A stretch of 15,139 bases of DNA from Planctomycetota bacterium (lineage in GTDB: Bacteria > Planctomycetota > B15-G4), in the NCBI GenBank assembly GCA_003644265.1, contig QNBX01000110.1, positions 1 to 15,139 of the forward strand, given 5' to 3'. The translations under genes were made by a program, and so were the position numbers. Below the pieces are notes generated by a model. The model had not been told where the DNA came from and ran no database searches. It saw nothing but the letters and a program-made list of their open reading frames with translations. This document shows, piece by piece, positions 1 through 7,986 of this stretch. Within the stretch, counting starts at the first letter, position 1, and each line of letters begins with the position of its first letter.

Positions 1-555
1 CGCGCCCTCCAACTCGCCGTCCGCCATCATGTCGATGACCACGGCCAGCAGCCGATCGGGCGGAGGCTCGACTTCGGCTCGCATGAGCACCTGCGCAGAA
101 AAATAGCGCTGCTGGAGGTCGATCGAGTCGAGCGCACCCGTCAGAGCCTCAGCCACCACCTCCCGGGCCGGGCTGCGCTCGAGGTAGCGGCGCAACTGCC
201 CCATGGCCTTGCCCGCGTTCCACCTCACGTCGTCGTCGCGCAGGTCGTCGAGCAGCCTCGCGAGTTGGGCCGCGGGGGGCGGCTCAAGCGGCCCGGCGGG
301 CGCAGGCACGGGCGAACGCCCCACCCCGGCCAGCGACCGCCGTCCCACCAGCGACCAGGACACCCCGGCGGGCGCAGGCGCTTCCACGCGCTCCGGCTGC
401 ATGCCGAGCCGGGGCGTGCCACCGCCCGGCGAGTCACCCGTCAGCGGCGACGGCATGACGAGCGGCTGCGCCTGATCGGGTGCCATGACCCACAAGGCCA
501 AGCCAATGGTCGCGGCAACCGCCAAGCCCGCGATGATGACGATGCCTCTCCCCAT
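1..555 (-). CDS. Membrane-anchored helical-repeat (HEAT-like) protein, 3' part missing
   Basis: An uninterrupted minus-strand frame of 185 codons starts at the ATG at 555 and runs off the left edge, so the C-terminus is missing. Residues 5-24 are a hydrophobic segment after a short basic start (M-G-R-G), fitting a signal anchor or signal peptide. Residues 26-95 are rich in Pro, Gly and Ala and look like a flexible linker. From about residue 97 come amphipathic helices of the type LLDDLRDDDVRWNAGKAMGQL, then a second helical pair ending in MADGEL, which resemble HEAT or Armadillo repeats. Such repeats usually bind proteins; the partner is unknown. The Shine-Dalgarno is weak (GAAGG almost touching the ATG), so the start is chosen from the hydrophobic N-terminus and the lack of a better candidate. 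Reading frame fairly sure; HEAT assignment tentative; function not recognised. Confidence 0.65.
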   Translation of the reverse strand, partial: MGRGIVIIAGLAVAATIGLALWVMAPDQAQPLVMPSPLTGDSPGGGTPRLGMQPERVEAPAPAGVSWSLVGRRSLAGVGRSPVPAPAGPLEPPPAAQLARLLDDLRDDDVRWNAGKAMGQLRRYLERSPAREVVAEALTGALDSIDLQQRYFSAQVLMRAEVEPPPDRLLAVVIDMMADGELEGA

Positions 556-704
556 GCCTTCACCGTAGGACGGCGAGAGGCTCGACCGAAGTGGCGCGTC
601 GAGGGATTCGACAGAACACATTCACCGAACGGCCGGAGCCCACGCTGACGCCTGGCGTCCACCCCGCTGTGCTCGCGTTCGCCCGGCCCCCAGCGCCACG
701 GATG
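556..704. other. Intergenic gap with a weak hairpin
   Basis: This gap separates the stop of the interrupted secreted-protein gene (TAG at 705-707) from the start of the truncated gene. It holds a small inverted repeat, GACGC-CTG-GCGTC at 647-659, which could end transcription of the upstream gene, but it has only five pairs and no T-run. No convincing promoter is visible. Confidence 0.3.
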
Positions 705-1988
705 CTAGGGATTCGGCGTCACGAAGGTGATCTGGCGCGCATTGGTGGTCTTCATGCCGGCCAGGTTGGCCATGACCACGAGCGTGTCATCGATGACCCG
801 CTGGGCCGGCTTCATGAGCTTGGCCGGCTTCTTGGCCTTGCCCTTCTCGAGGGTCTTGATCAGGCGGCCAGCGCCCTTGAGCGTGCGCTTGAACAGCTTG
901 GCCGCCAGCTTGCCCTGGGTGGTCTCGTCCAGGTTGTCCGCGCCCATGGCCTTCTGCAGATCGGACTGCGCCGCGACGAGGGTGTCGCGCGCGTCGTTCA
1001 GCTCGTCCTCAGCCAGGTCCAGGTCGGCCGGTTCGGCGATCAGCGCGTCACGCGCCTGCCCGAGGTCGAGCACGGCGCCGGCCAGATCATGGAACAGCCC
1101 GAGCTCCAGCTCCGGACCCAGCAGGGCGGCACCGAAGCTGAAGAAGTCGAAGAAGAAGGTCGCCTTCTTCATGAGTCCCTGAGCCCCGAAGGCCAGGGTG
1201 AAGGGGCGGTTGGGGACGGGGATGTCCTGGCTCGAGATGATCGTCCAGCCCGTGGCCGGCGCATCCGCCGAGGGCCAGCCCGCAGGCGACGGCCGCGCCA
1301 TGGTGATGAGCTGCGTCTGCGTCTGTTGGATGCGCAGGTCGACCTCAGCCGTGCCCTCGAACAGCTGCGCTTCGCCGATGGCCACGTTGTCCTGCTCGAA
1401 GGCCTGGAGGCGCAGGCCCAGGAAGCCGCCCTGGCCGTCCTCCATGTACGTGGCCGTGACCGACGTGAACTCGCCGCCGAACTGCGAGAGCGGGCGCCTC
1501 ATCTTCAGGTGCGCACGGGACTCCTCGCTCAGCATGCCCGCGGCGCTGTTGATCGCGACGGACAGCCGGACATCGAAGCTGCCCTCGCCCTCACGCGGCA
1601 CTCTGACTTCGCCCGAGCCGAAGTTCTGGAACGCGCCGATCGTCACGCGCTTGTCCTTGGGTGCCTTCTTGGGGATGGACAGCTTGGTGCTCAGCGACTG
1701 CTGCAGCTGTCCCTTGTAGATCTTCACGCCATGCTTGGTGGACTTCTTGCTGTGACCGCCGACGGCGACCGTGCCCGCCTCGAATCACTTGCTGAAGGCC
1801 GAGCCCAGCGCGCCCGACTTGCCGGGGATGTTGAAGATGTAGTCGAAGAAGATGGCGAAGTCGGCCTGGGGGCCGTACATGGCCCGGGCCAACTCGATGG
1901 TGCAGCCGGGGCCGAGCCCCGCCTTGCCACCGCCGAGCAGGGCCAGGGCAAATGTGCAGACGATGAAGCGACGGGCGAGGCGAGACAT
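705..1988 (-). pseudogene. Predicted secreted protein of unknown function, interrupted by one in-frame TGA
   Basis: Read from the ATG at 1988, the frame has 427 sense positions except that codon 68 (1787-1785) is TGA; the two parts (1988-1785 and 1784-705) are in exactly the same frame. The start at 1988 is preceded by GGAG eight bases upstream. Residues 1-7 are basic (MSRLARR) and 8-18 hydrophobic (FIVCTFALALL), a signal peptide, so the product should be exported; a Cys at 29 makes a lipoprotein conceivable. The second part contains FFFDFFSFGAALLGPELELG, a helical acidic stretch (DLDLAEDELNDARDTLVAAQ) and a Lys-rich end. The only start candidate after the stop, a GTG at 1727, has no good ribosome site, so the second part probably was not built to be translated alone. 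No family recognised. Explanations are a recent nonsense mutation, a sequencing error or, less likely, recoding. Confidence 0.6.
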
Positions 1989-2080
1989 ATGCACGGCTCC
2001 ACGAGAGTGGTCTCTCATTGCTATGCGCCTGGGCCCAATCGTGCGCGCGGATCGGGCTGATCGCGTGCAGCTCGGGCTGC

Positions 2081-2120
2081 CTGACGGCGCGAGCTCCGGA
2101 CGCCTGCCTCCTGCCGTCAG
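2081..2120 (-). terminator. Candidate terminator hairpin after the STAS-like gene
   Basis: An 8-bp perfect inverted repeat (CTGACGGC at 2081-2088, GCCGTCAG at 2113-2120) spans the stop codon of the STAS-like gene with a 24-nt loop. Just beyond it is a compact hairpin, GCAGC-tcgg-GCTGC at 2067-2080. No T-run follows either, so this is a candidate only. Confidence 0.35.
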
Positions 2121-2521
2121 GGCTCGTTCAACGCCTGCTCACGATCGCGCTCCAGCAACCAGGCCAGCGCGGCGCGCTCGTCTCGAAACACCGCGGACTC
2201 AAAGGGCAGCCGGGACTCGGCCAGCGCAGACCACTGCCGCGCCAGGCCGAAGGCCAGGTCGCCGCGCGTGAGCACGGCCACGCGGATGGCACCGAAGGAG
2301 CGCTCGGGAGCGGCCGAGTCAGCGACCAGATGGCGCATGGCGTTCTGCGTCCAGAACGACGTGTCGGCGGCCGTCAGGTCCCAGAGCTGATCGAGGCCCG
2401 CGTACTCTCCGGCGGCGACGACCTGGGTCTGCACCACGACGGACTCGGTGAACGGGCCGCGCACGCTGAAGCGCACGAACCCGCGGTCATCGCGCTGCAC
2501 CTCGAAGCTCGTCTCGGGCAT
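2117..2521 (-). CDS. SpoIIAA/STAS-like domain protein
   Basis: The protein is 134 residues with no signal peptide or membrane segment, so it should be cytoplasmic. The order is an N-terminal beta hairpin (FEVQRDDRGFVRFSVRGPFT), a helix, a strand with LWDLTAA, a second helix with an RVAVLT strand, and a C-terminal VFRDERAALAWLLE. That ending, a strand leading into a helix with A-x-x-WL, is typical of small SpoIIAA-like (STAS/SEC14-type) proteins, which are usually of unknown role; some STAS proteins act as anti-sigma factor antagonists. The gene lies downstream of the sigma factor and kinase on the same strand but behind a strong hairpin at 2603-2634, so a shared transcript is uncertain. The ATG at 2521 has no clear Shine-Dalgarno. 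Fold moderately sure from pattern; function open. Confidence 0.7.
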   Translation of the reverse strand: MPETSFEVQRDDRGFVRFSVRGPFTESVVVQTQVVAAGEYAGLDQLWDLTAADTSFWTQNAMRHLVADSAAPERSFGAIRVAVLTRGDLAFGLARQWSALAESRLPFESAVFRDERAALAWLLERDREQALNEP

Positions 2522-2571
2522 GGTCGCTCACCGATGAAGAGACCTGACCGTAGCGATCGCCGGCGATGCCT

Positions 2572-2634
2572 GCCACGTGTGGCGACGTGGCGCAGTCGTG
2601 GAGCGCGGGGCGGCCCGCGTACGCCGCCCCGCGC
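2572..2634 (-). terminator. Strong terminator-like hairpin after the kinase gene, plus a second hairpin
   Basis: A 12-bp perfect, almost all-GC stem (2603-2614 with 2623-2634, 8-nt loop) starts 31 nt after the kinase stop. A second inverted repeat, GCCACGT-gtggcg-ACGTGGC (2572-2591), follows in the direction of transcription. Neither has a U-run, so termination would be of the GC-stem type; a transcript-stabilising 3' hairpin is the alternative. A 12-bp palindrome, ATCGCCGGCGAT, lies further on at 2556-2567. Confidence 0.55.
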
Positions 2635-2665
2635 GGACTGGCGAGTCCATCCGCGAGGGGCACGC

Positions 2666-4819
2666 TCAGGGCAGTTCCACGTCCACCGTGGCGTCGATGC
2701 TCCCGCCCCAGTAGAGCTCCATATCGGAATCGGCCAGCGCGACGGCACGCGACGGCGTGATGACCACGCGCAGGTGCTCGAGGCGCCCGCCCGCCAGCTC
2801 GAGCACGATGCGCTGCTCGTCGGGAACCGGCGGATCCGAGAGCTCGAAGAACAGCGAGACAGTGTGGCGCGTGGTGCCGCTGCCGAGAGCCGGCGCGCTG
2901 CAGTTCGCCGTGGCGAATGGTCGCGCGGCGCCGTCGGCGTACAGCGCCACGTCGCTCGCCAGCGCAGTCAGGGCCCCCTCCACCGCCTGGTCGAACTCGA
3001 GCGTCATCAGCAACGAGCGCACGCCATCCCCCTGCTCGGAGATGCGCTGCCAGATCATGCGAGCGGGCGTCCAGGCCCGGGCCATGGCGGCGTCCAGTGT
3101 GGGCGAGCCGAGCCGCTCAGGGTAGTCCTCCGGGAAGTGGTCGTACACCAGGACGGTGCGCTCGGGCAGGCTCAGGACGACGCCGCTGCCCGCGGTCATG
3201 TCCGCCAGCTCCTGCGCCGTGACCGCCGCCCCCGCCGAGGGTGCGTCGTCGACATGCAGCGCGCGCAGCAGCACCCGGGCGCGGACGACCAACGCGGACG
3301 GGGCCAAGGACTGCTCGCCAAGCACACGCAGGTCCGTGCCCATGACATACGTGCTGCCATCCCCCAGGCCCGAGACGACGTCGATGCGCGCAGCGAACTC
3401 CTGCACCGAGCGCCATGCGCCGCCGTTCAGCGAGACCTGCGCCAACGCCAGCAGGAGCGTGCCGTCGGGGGCATAGCCCGGGTTGACCACGGGCACGGAC
3501 ACGCGCAGAGCCGCGGGCGCGTCGCGCGCAACCACATGCCGCAGCGACAGCCTGGGCTCGATCCACGCGGAGAGCAGACCCAGGGCGTCGGCGTGGGTGC
3601 CGCCCAGCAGCTGCTCCAGCGCGTCGTGCGTGGGCAGCGTGACGGTCTGCTCTCCCAGCAAGGACACCAGGCTCTGCTGCACCAGTCCGCCGCCCTCGCC
3701 GAGCTGGGCGATGGCCAGCAGCAGCAGTGCGACTGCCGCCATGGCCACCAGCAGCCGGCGCCCCCACCGGCGCCGCGGATTCGCAGCCGTCAACGGTCGG
3801 TCGTCCAGCAGCGCGCGCAGGTCGGCGGCCAGCTCGTCTGCCGTCGTGTAGCGCTGGTCGGGGTCGGCGGCCAGGGCCCGCAGCAGGACGCGCTCGAGCG
3901 CGCGGGACATCCCGGCGTCCACGCTGCGTGGCGGCACGATCTCGCCCGCGTGCAGGCAGCCCATGATCTCGCTGGAGGTGGTGCCCTCGTAGGGCAGGCG
4001 CAGGGTCAGCAGCTCGTAGAGCGTCACGCCCAGGGAGTAGATGTCGCTGCGTGCGTCGAGCGGCCGCTGCTTGCGGAAGGCCTGCTCGGGGCTCATGTAC
4101 TGGGGCGAGCCGAGCACCTCCCCAGACGCCGTGAGGCTGGCCGCCTCCAGGTCGAGGGCCACGCCGAAGTCGGACAGGCGCGGCGTGCCGTCGTCGTCCA
4201 CCAGGATGTTCGCGGGCTTGGTGTCGCGGTGCAGGATGCCCTCGCCGTGGGCGTAGTGCAGGGCGTCGGCGATGGACGCGAGCGTGTCGAGAGCCCAGCG
4301 GCGATAGGCGGCGGGCTCCACGGGCGCCCCGCCATCGCGGCCCTCGCGACGGTCCTCGATGATCTGCGCCAGCGACGTCCCCTGCACCCGCTCCATGGCG
4401 AAGAACGGCGTGCCGCCCGCCTCCCCGCAGGCGTAGACGGGCACGATGTTGGGATGGCGCAGGCGGCCGGCGGCCTCGGCCTCGCGACGGAAGCGCCCCA
4501 CCAGGCGGCGGTCGTGCTGCAGCGCGGGAGGCAGCAGCTTGAGCGCCACGCGTCGGCCCAAGCTGACCTGCTCCGCCTCGTAGACCACGCCCATGCCGCC
4601 GCGCCCGATCTCGGACAGGATGCGAAAGTCACCCAGCCGGCTGGGCATGGGCTGGCGCTCGGGCGGCGGCTGCTCGATCTCATCCATCAGCGTCAGGAAG
4701 GCCGCCAGGGCCTCGACGTGCTCGGGGTGGGCGGCCAGCAGCCGCTGCCGGTCGATGGGCTCGCCAGCGTGCAGCTGCTCGAGCACGCCGTCCTGGATCT
4801 CTTCAAGCGAATCGGTCAT
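2666..4819 (-). CDS. Membrane-anchored Ser/Thr protein kinase (PknB/Hanks type)
   Basis: The protein has 717 residues from the ATG at 4819, chosen because GGAG lies eight bases upstream; the frame stays open for 24 more codons without a better start. Residues 1-60 are a helical leader. The kinase domain covers about 65-340: glycine loop IGRGGMGVVY (71-80), ATP-binding Lys94, catalytic HRDTKPAN (197-204), DFG (217-219), SPEQ (243-246) and SDIYSLG. All catalytic residues are present, so it should be an active RD kinase, with Thr and Ser in the activation loop as possible autophosphorylation sites. A basic stretch (NPRRRWGRR) precedes one membrane helix at about 356-373. The remaining roughly 340 residues should lie outside the cytoplasm; I do not recognise this sensor part. 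The sigma factor gene ends 89 bases upstream on the same strand, so the two probably form a signalling unit. Substrate unknown. Confidence 0.93.
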   Translation of the reverse strand: MTDSLEEIQDGVLEQLHAGEPIDRQRLLAAHPEHVEALAAFLTLMDEIEQPPPERQPMPSRLGDFRILSEIGRGGMGVVYEAEQVSLGRRVALKLLPPALQHDRRLVGRFRREAEAAGRLRHPNIVPVYACGEAGGTPFFAMERVQGTSLAQIIEDRREGRDGGAPVEPAAYRRWALDTLASIADALHYAHGEGILHRDTKPANILVDDDGTPRLSDFGVALDLEAASLTASGEVLGSPQYMSPEQAFRKQRPLDARSDIYSLGVTLYELLTLRLPYEGTTSSEIMGCLHAGEIVPPRSVDAGMSRALERVLLRALAADPDQRYTTADELAADLRALLDDRPLTAANPRRRWGRRLLVAMAAVALLLLAIAQLGEGGGLVQQSLVSLLGEQTVTLPTHDALEQLLGGTHADALGLLSAWIEPRLSLRHVVARDAPAALRVSVPVVNPGYAPDGTLLLALAQVSLNGGAWRSVQEFAARIDVVSGLGDGSTYVMGTDLRVLGEQSLAPSALVVRARVLLRALHVDDAPSAGAAVTAQELADMTAGSGVVLSLPERTVLVYDHFPEDYPERLGSPTLDAAMARAWTPARMIWQRISEQGDGVRSLLMTLEFDQAVEGALTALASDVALYADGAARPFATANCSAPALGSGTTRHTVSLFFELSDPPVPDEQRIVLELAGGRLEHLRVVITPSRAVALADSDMELYWGGSIDATVDVELP

Positions 4820-4908
4820 GAGTGGGTCTCCAACATCAGATGGCGGCCGGATCACGGCAGGTCGTGCAGAAAATCCCGAGCCGGCCCACACGGCGCCATG
4901 ACCCGCGC

Positions 4909-5475
4909 TCAGGCCCCCGGCGGAGCTCGCGTCGCCAAGGCCATCAGGCCGCGGGAGACCAGGGCCTTCACGGCGGGCTCGCTGGCCTCCAGGGCCGCGG
5001 CGGTCTCGGCCAGGGTGCGGCCCTCCAGGTAGCGCAGGCGCACGGCCTCGGCCTGCCGCTCGGGCAGCGCAGCCAGGGCCGCGTGCAGCTCGAGCCGCTG
5101 CTCGCCGCGCATGGCCCGGCCGCTGGCGCTGGTCTGCTCGGCCAGCACCGGCTGCTCGAGGGGCCGCTCGCGAGCGCGCTTGTCGGCCCGCTGGGCCCGC
5201 GCCGCCTCGCTCAGCTTGAAGCGCGCGATGGCCACCAGCCAGCGGTAGAACGACGACGGCCCGCGCGGCTCAAAAGCATCGATCTTGCGCGACGATTCCA
5301 GCAGCGTCTCCTGCAGCACGTCCTCGGGCGCGACGCGCCGGGCCAGGTGCGCCGGCATGCGCGCCCGGATCACCTGGAGCAGGCGCCCCTGGTGCCGGGT
5401 GTACAGATCCTCCAACGCCACGCGGTCCCCCGCGCGGGCGGCGTCCAGCAGGCGAGTGGTCTCCGATCCGTTCAC
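4909..5475 (-). CDS. RNA polymerase ECF-type sigma factor
   Basis: The protein has 188 residues if it starts at the GTG at 5475 (V-N-G-S-E-T-T); an upstream ATG at 5526 would add 17 residues that do not look like sigma factor sequence. The region 2 part holds LLDAARAGDRVALEDLYTRH, then the -10 recognition helix area with EDVLQETLLE and YRWLVAIARFKL. The region 4 part holds LAALPERQAEAVRLRYLEG and the helix-turn-helix AETAAALEASEPAVKALVSR. No anti-sigma factor gene is adjacent; instead a kinase gene follows after 89 bases, an arrangement known for planctomycete ECF groups linked to Ser/Thr kinases. The sigma factor may therefore be controlled by phosphorylation, which is inference. No Shine-Dalgarno precedes the GTG, but a TACAAT lies where it could make the transcript begin at or next to the start codon. 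Confidence 0.9.
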   Translation of the reverse strand: MNGSETTRLLDAARAGDRVALEDLYTRHQGRLLQVIRARMPAHLARRVAPEDVLQETLLESSRKIDAFEPRGPSSFYRWLVAIARFKLSEAARAQRADKRARERPLEQPVLAEQTSASGRAMRGEQRLELHAALAALPERQAEAVRLRYLEGRTLAETAAALEASEPAVKALVSRGLMALATRAPPGA

Positions 5476-5575
5476 GCGGCGATTGTAACGAGGAAGCGGC
5501 CATGCCCCCCATCGGACGGCGCGCATCGACTACAATGCGGACTTTCCGAAGCAGCGTGACAACGTCAGGAGCCAG
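5476..5575. promoter_or_regulatory. Divergent promoter region with two TACAAT boxes
   Basis: This 100-bp gap lies between the divergent sigma factor and stress protein genes. A TACAAT occurs on the minus strand at 5487-5482 and another on the plus strand at 5531-5536; both match five of six bases of the sigma-70 -10 consensus. The minus-strand box ends six bases before the sigma GTG, predicting a leaderless or nearly leaderless mRNA. The plus-strand box would give a leader of about 30 nt carrying AGGAG (5567-5571). No -35 box resembling TTGACA is seen at the proper distance for either. Confidence 0.45.
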
Positions 5576-6097
5576 ATGCAGGGCGAGGCTGAGCACCACG
5601 GCAGGAACGAGCGGGAGCACGATGGTCCTGTGCTGGTGCCGGTGGACTTCTCGCCCTACTCGGCCGACGCGCTGACATGGGCGGCGCGGCTGTGTGAGCG
5701 CATCGGAGCCCCGCTGGCCGTGCTGCACGTGGTGCATGACCCCGAGTCAGCGCCCGGTTACTACGGGCAGGCGCAGGGCGAGGAGCACCTGCAGCGCATC
5801 GAGGAAGCGGCCGCCTCGATGATGGACGCGTTCCTGGCCAACGTGGCCGCAGAGCATCCGGACATCGGGCTGCTCAAGACGCTTGCCCCGACGCTGGTGC
5901 CCGGCCTGCCGGTGACGCGCATCCTCGAGGTGGCTGACAAGCTGGGCGCGAGCATGATCGCCATGGGTAGCCAAGGACGCACCGGCCTGCCCCACCTGAT
6001 GATCGGTTCGAAGGCGCAGCGCGTCGCCCAGCTGTCCCCCATCCCCGTGACCATCGTCAAGTGTCCCGGGCGAGAGGCGTCGCATGCCGAGCGCTGA
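5576..6097 (+). CDS. Universal stress protein (UspA family)
   Basis: The 173-residue protein is a single Usp domain, the usual length for the family plus about 17 residues of N-terminal tail. VLVPVDFSPYSADAL (19-33) is the first strand and nucleotide-contacting loop. IAMGSQGRTGLPHLMIGS (128-145) matches the ATP-binding pattern G-2x-G-9x-G(S/T) exactly, so this should be the ATP-binding kind. The protein ends with the family strand PVTIVK. Such proteins form cytoplasmic dimers that aid survival in energy or nutrient stress; their exact reaction is unclear. The ATG at 5576 has AGGAG just upstream. The gene overlaps the following phosphate transporter by 14 bases, so the two are very probably co-transcribed. 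Confidence 0.93.
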   Translation: MQGEAEHHGRNEREHDGPVLVPVDFSPYSADALTWAARLCERIGAPLAVLHVVHDPESAPGYYGQAQGEEHLQRIEEAAASMMDAFLANVAAEHPDIGLLKTLAPTLVPGLPVTRILEVADKLGASMIAMGSQGRTGLPHLMIGSKAQRVAQLSPIPVTIVKCPGREASHAER

Positions 6098-7778
6098 CGC
6101 TGGCGTGGACCTGGGGACCTTGCTGATGGGGCTGGCCGGCGGCCTGGCGCTGTTCCTTTACGGCATGGACAAGATGTCCGGCGCGCTCAAGGCCGTGGCC
6201 GGCGAGCGCATGAAGGCCGTGCTGGCGCGGCTCACCAGCAACCGCGTGACCGGCGCCCTCACCGGCGCCTTCGTCACCGCTGTGATCCAGTCTTCGTCGG
6301 TCACCACCGTCATGGTGGTGGGCTTCATCACCGCCGGCCTGATGTCGCTCTCGCAGTCGATCGGCATCATCATGGGCGCCAACATCGGCACCACGGTCAC
6401 GGCGCAGATCATCGCCTTCAAGGTGACACGCTTCGCGCTGCTGCTGATCGCCGTGGGGTTCGGCATGACGCTGGTCGGCAAGCGCGAGAGGATCCGCCAG
6501 CACGGCGCCGGCATCCTGGGACTGGGCCTGCTGTTCTTCGGCATGGCGGTCATGGGCGACGCCATGCAGCCGCTACGGAGCTACGCGCCCTTCCTGGACG
6601 GCATGGCCCACATGGCCTCGCCGGCCATCGGCATCCTTGCGGGCGCCGCGTTCACGGCCCTGGTCCAGTCGAGCTCCGCCACCACCGGCATCGTGATCGT
6701 CATGGCCAGCCAGGGCGTGATCACCCTACCGGCCGGCATCGCCCTGATCTTCGGCGCCAACCTCGGCACCTGCGTGACGGCGCTGCTGGCGGCCATCGGC
6801 CGGCCACGCGAGGCCCTGCGGGCGGCCATCGTACACGTGCTCTACAACCTCGCCGGCGTGCTGCTCTGGCTGGGATTCATCGAGCCCCTGGCCCAGGCCG
6901 TCGTCGCGGTCTCGCCGGCCGCCACCGAGCTGCAGGGCGCCGCCCGCCTGGCCGCCGACACGCCGCGCCAGATCGCCAACGCCCACACGATCTTCAACCT
7001 CGCCAACACCGTGCTGATGCTGGGGTTCTCCACGCAGTTCGCGCGCCTGGTCGAGTGGATGGTGCCGGACCGCCCGCTGGAGCAGGCCCAGCTGGTGCGC
7101 GCCAAGTACCTCGACTCGGAGCTGTTGAGCACGCCGGCGCTGGCGCTCGACCGCGTGCGCCTCGAGCTGCTGCACATGGGTGATCAGGTGCAGCGGATGC
7201 TGCAGGCCATCCTGCCGGCGCTGCTCACGGGAGAACCCGATGCGTTGGAGGAGGTCGCGCGCATGGACGACAAGGTGGACGCCCTGCACGGACAGATCGT
7301 GGTGTACCTCGGCAGGGTCAGCCAGGTGGCGCTCACCGACGCACAGACGCAGGAGTTCCTCAAGTTGATGGAGGCGGTCAACAGCCTCGAGAACATCGGC
7401 GACGTGATCGAGACCAACCTGGTCGCGCTGGGCATCGAGCGGGTGCAGCATCACGTCGCGATCAGCGCGGCCACCGAGGGCGTCATCACGACGTTTCATG
7501 CGGCCGTCAGCCGGGGGCTGCAGACGGCGCTGCAGGCGGTCACGCAGAAGAACCCAGAGGCGGCCCAGGTCGTGATCGAGATGAAGTCCGACATCAACCG
7601 GCTGGCTGACTCGGCCGCGGCACACCAGGCCGAGCGCCTGATCGCCGAGGAGCCCGGCCGCGTGCGGGCCTACAAGATCGAAACGGACATCCTCCAGAAC
7701 CTGAAGCGAGTCTTCTATTTCGCCAAGCGCATGGCCCGCGCGGCGGTGCCGGGCGTGACGTTGAATGGAGGCCCATGA
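6084..7778 (+). CDS. Na+/phosphate cotransporter family protein with C-terminal PhoU-like domain
   Basis: The 564-residue protein begins inside the stress protein gene; AGAGG six bases before the ATG supports this start. About residues 8-330 are the membrane transporter of the NptA/PNaS family, with its two inverted repeats each marked by a QSSS motif (69-72 in VIQSSSVTT and 195-198 in LVQSSSATT) and a GAN(I/L)GT motif (98-103 and 224-229). About residues 345-560 are soluble helices resembling PhoU (LELLHMGDQVQRMLQ, then MEAVNSLENIGDVIETNLV). The family moves phosphate with Na+ across the inner membrane; the PhoU-like part is thought to bind metal and regulate flux. The overlap with the stress protein gene suggests translational coupling. 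Together with the PPK2 genes to the right it makes a phosphate/polyphosphate neighbourhood. Family assignment is firm; direction and ion are inferred from the family. Confidence 0.95.
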   Translation: MPSADAGVDLGTLLMGLAGGLALFLYGMDKMSGALKAVAGERMKAVLARLTSNRVTGALTGAFVTAVIQSSSVTTVMVVGFITAGLMSLSQSIGIIMGANIGTTVTAQIIAFKVTRFALLLIAVGFGMTLVGKRERIRQHGAGILGLGLLFFGMAVMGDAMQPLRSYAPFLDGMAHMASPAIGILAGAAFTALVQSSSATTGIVIVMASQGVITLPAGIALIFGANLGTCVTALLAAIGRPREALRAAIVHVLYNLAGVLLWLGFIEPLAQAVVAVSPAATELQGAARLAADTPRQIANAHTIFNLANTVLMLGFSTQFARLVEWMVPDRPLEQAQLVRAKYLDSELLSTPALALDRVRLELLHMGDQVQRMLQAILPALLTGEPDALEEVARMDDKVDALHGQIVVYLGRVSQVALTDAQTQEFLKLMEAVNSLENIGDVIETNLVALGIERVQHHVAISAATEGVITTFHAAVSRGLQTALQAVTQKNPEAAQVVIEMKSDINRLADSAAAHQAERLIAEEPGRVRAYKIETDILQNLKRVFYFAKRMARAAVPGVTLNGGP

Positions 7779-7800
7779 CCTCATCGCCCCGCCTCCCCCT

Positions 7801-7915
7801 TGACCTGCCCTGCCCTGCCCTGCCCCGACCCGACCCGACCTGACCTGACCTGACCTGACCTGACCTGACCTGACCTGACCTGACCTGACCTGACCTGACC
7901 CGACCCGACCCGACC
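7801..7915. repeat. Pentanucleotide tandem array, 23 units
   Basis: Exactly 23 five-base units lie in perfect phase: TGACC once, TGCCC four times, CGACC three times, TGACC twelve times, CGACC three times. There is no indel across 115 bp. The array lies between the transporter stop (7778) and the PPK2 start (7987). The unit variants occur in uniform blocks, as expected from repeated slippage or amplification of already mutated units. Apparent coding across it is only a repeating pentapeptide (SGQVR on the minus strand). Confidence 0.97.
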
Positions 7916-7986
7916 GCACGCAACCGAGCGCGCTGAGGGCGAGTCCCCATCGCTCGCCCCGCCGTTCCACGAGAGATCACCACGCC

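Noticed and set aside
1728..1787. Start of a Hint/intein domain (the pattern C-F-x-A-G-T if the TGA stood for Cys)
   Set aside because: Only five residues fit. The expected following block with D-G and G-D is absent (GGHSKKSTKHGVKIYKG instead), so the resemblance is probably chance.
2018..5032. A plus-strand open frame of about 1000 codons
   Set aside because: It lies antisense to the STAS-like gene, kinase and start of the sigma factor, which carry clear family motifs. Its translation is a Gln/Arg/His-rich low-complexity sequence typical of the reverse frame of GC-rich genes.
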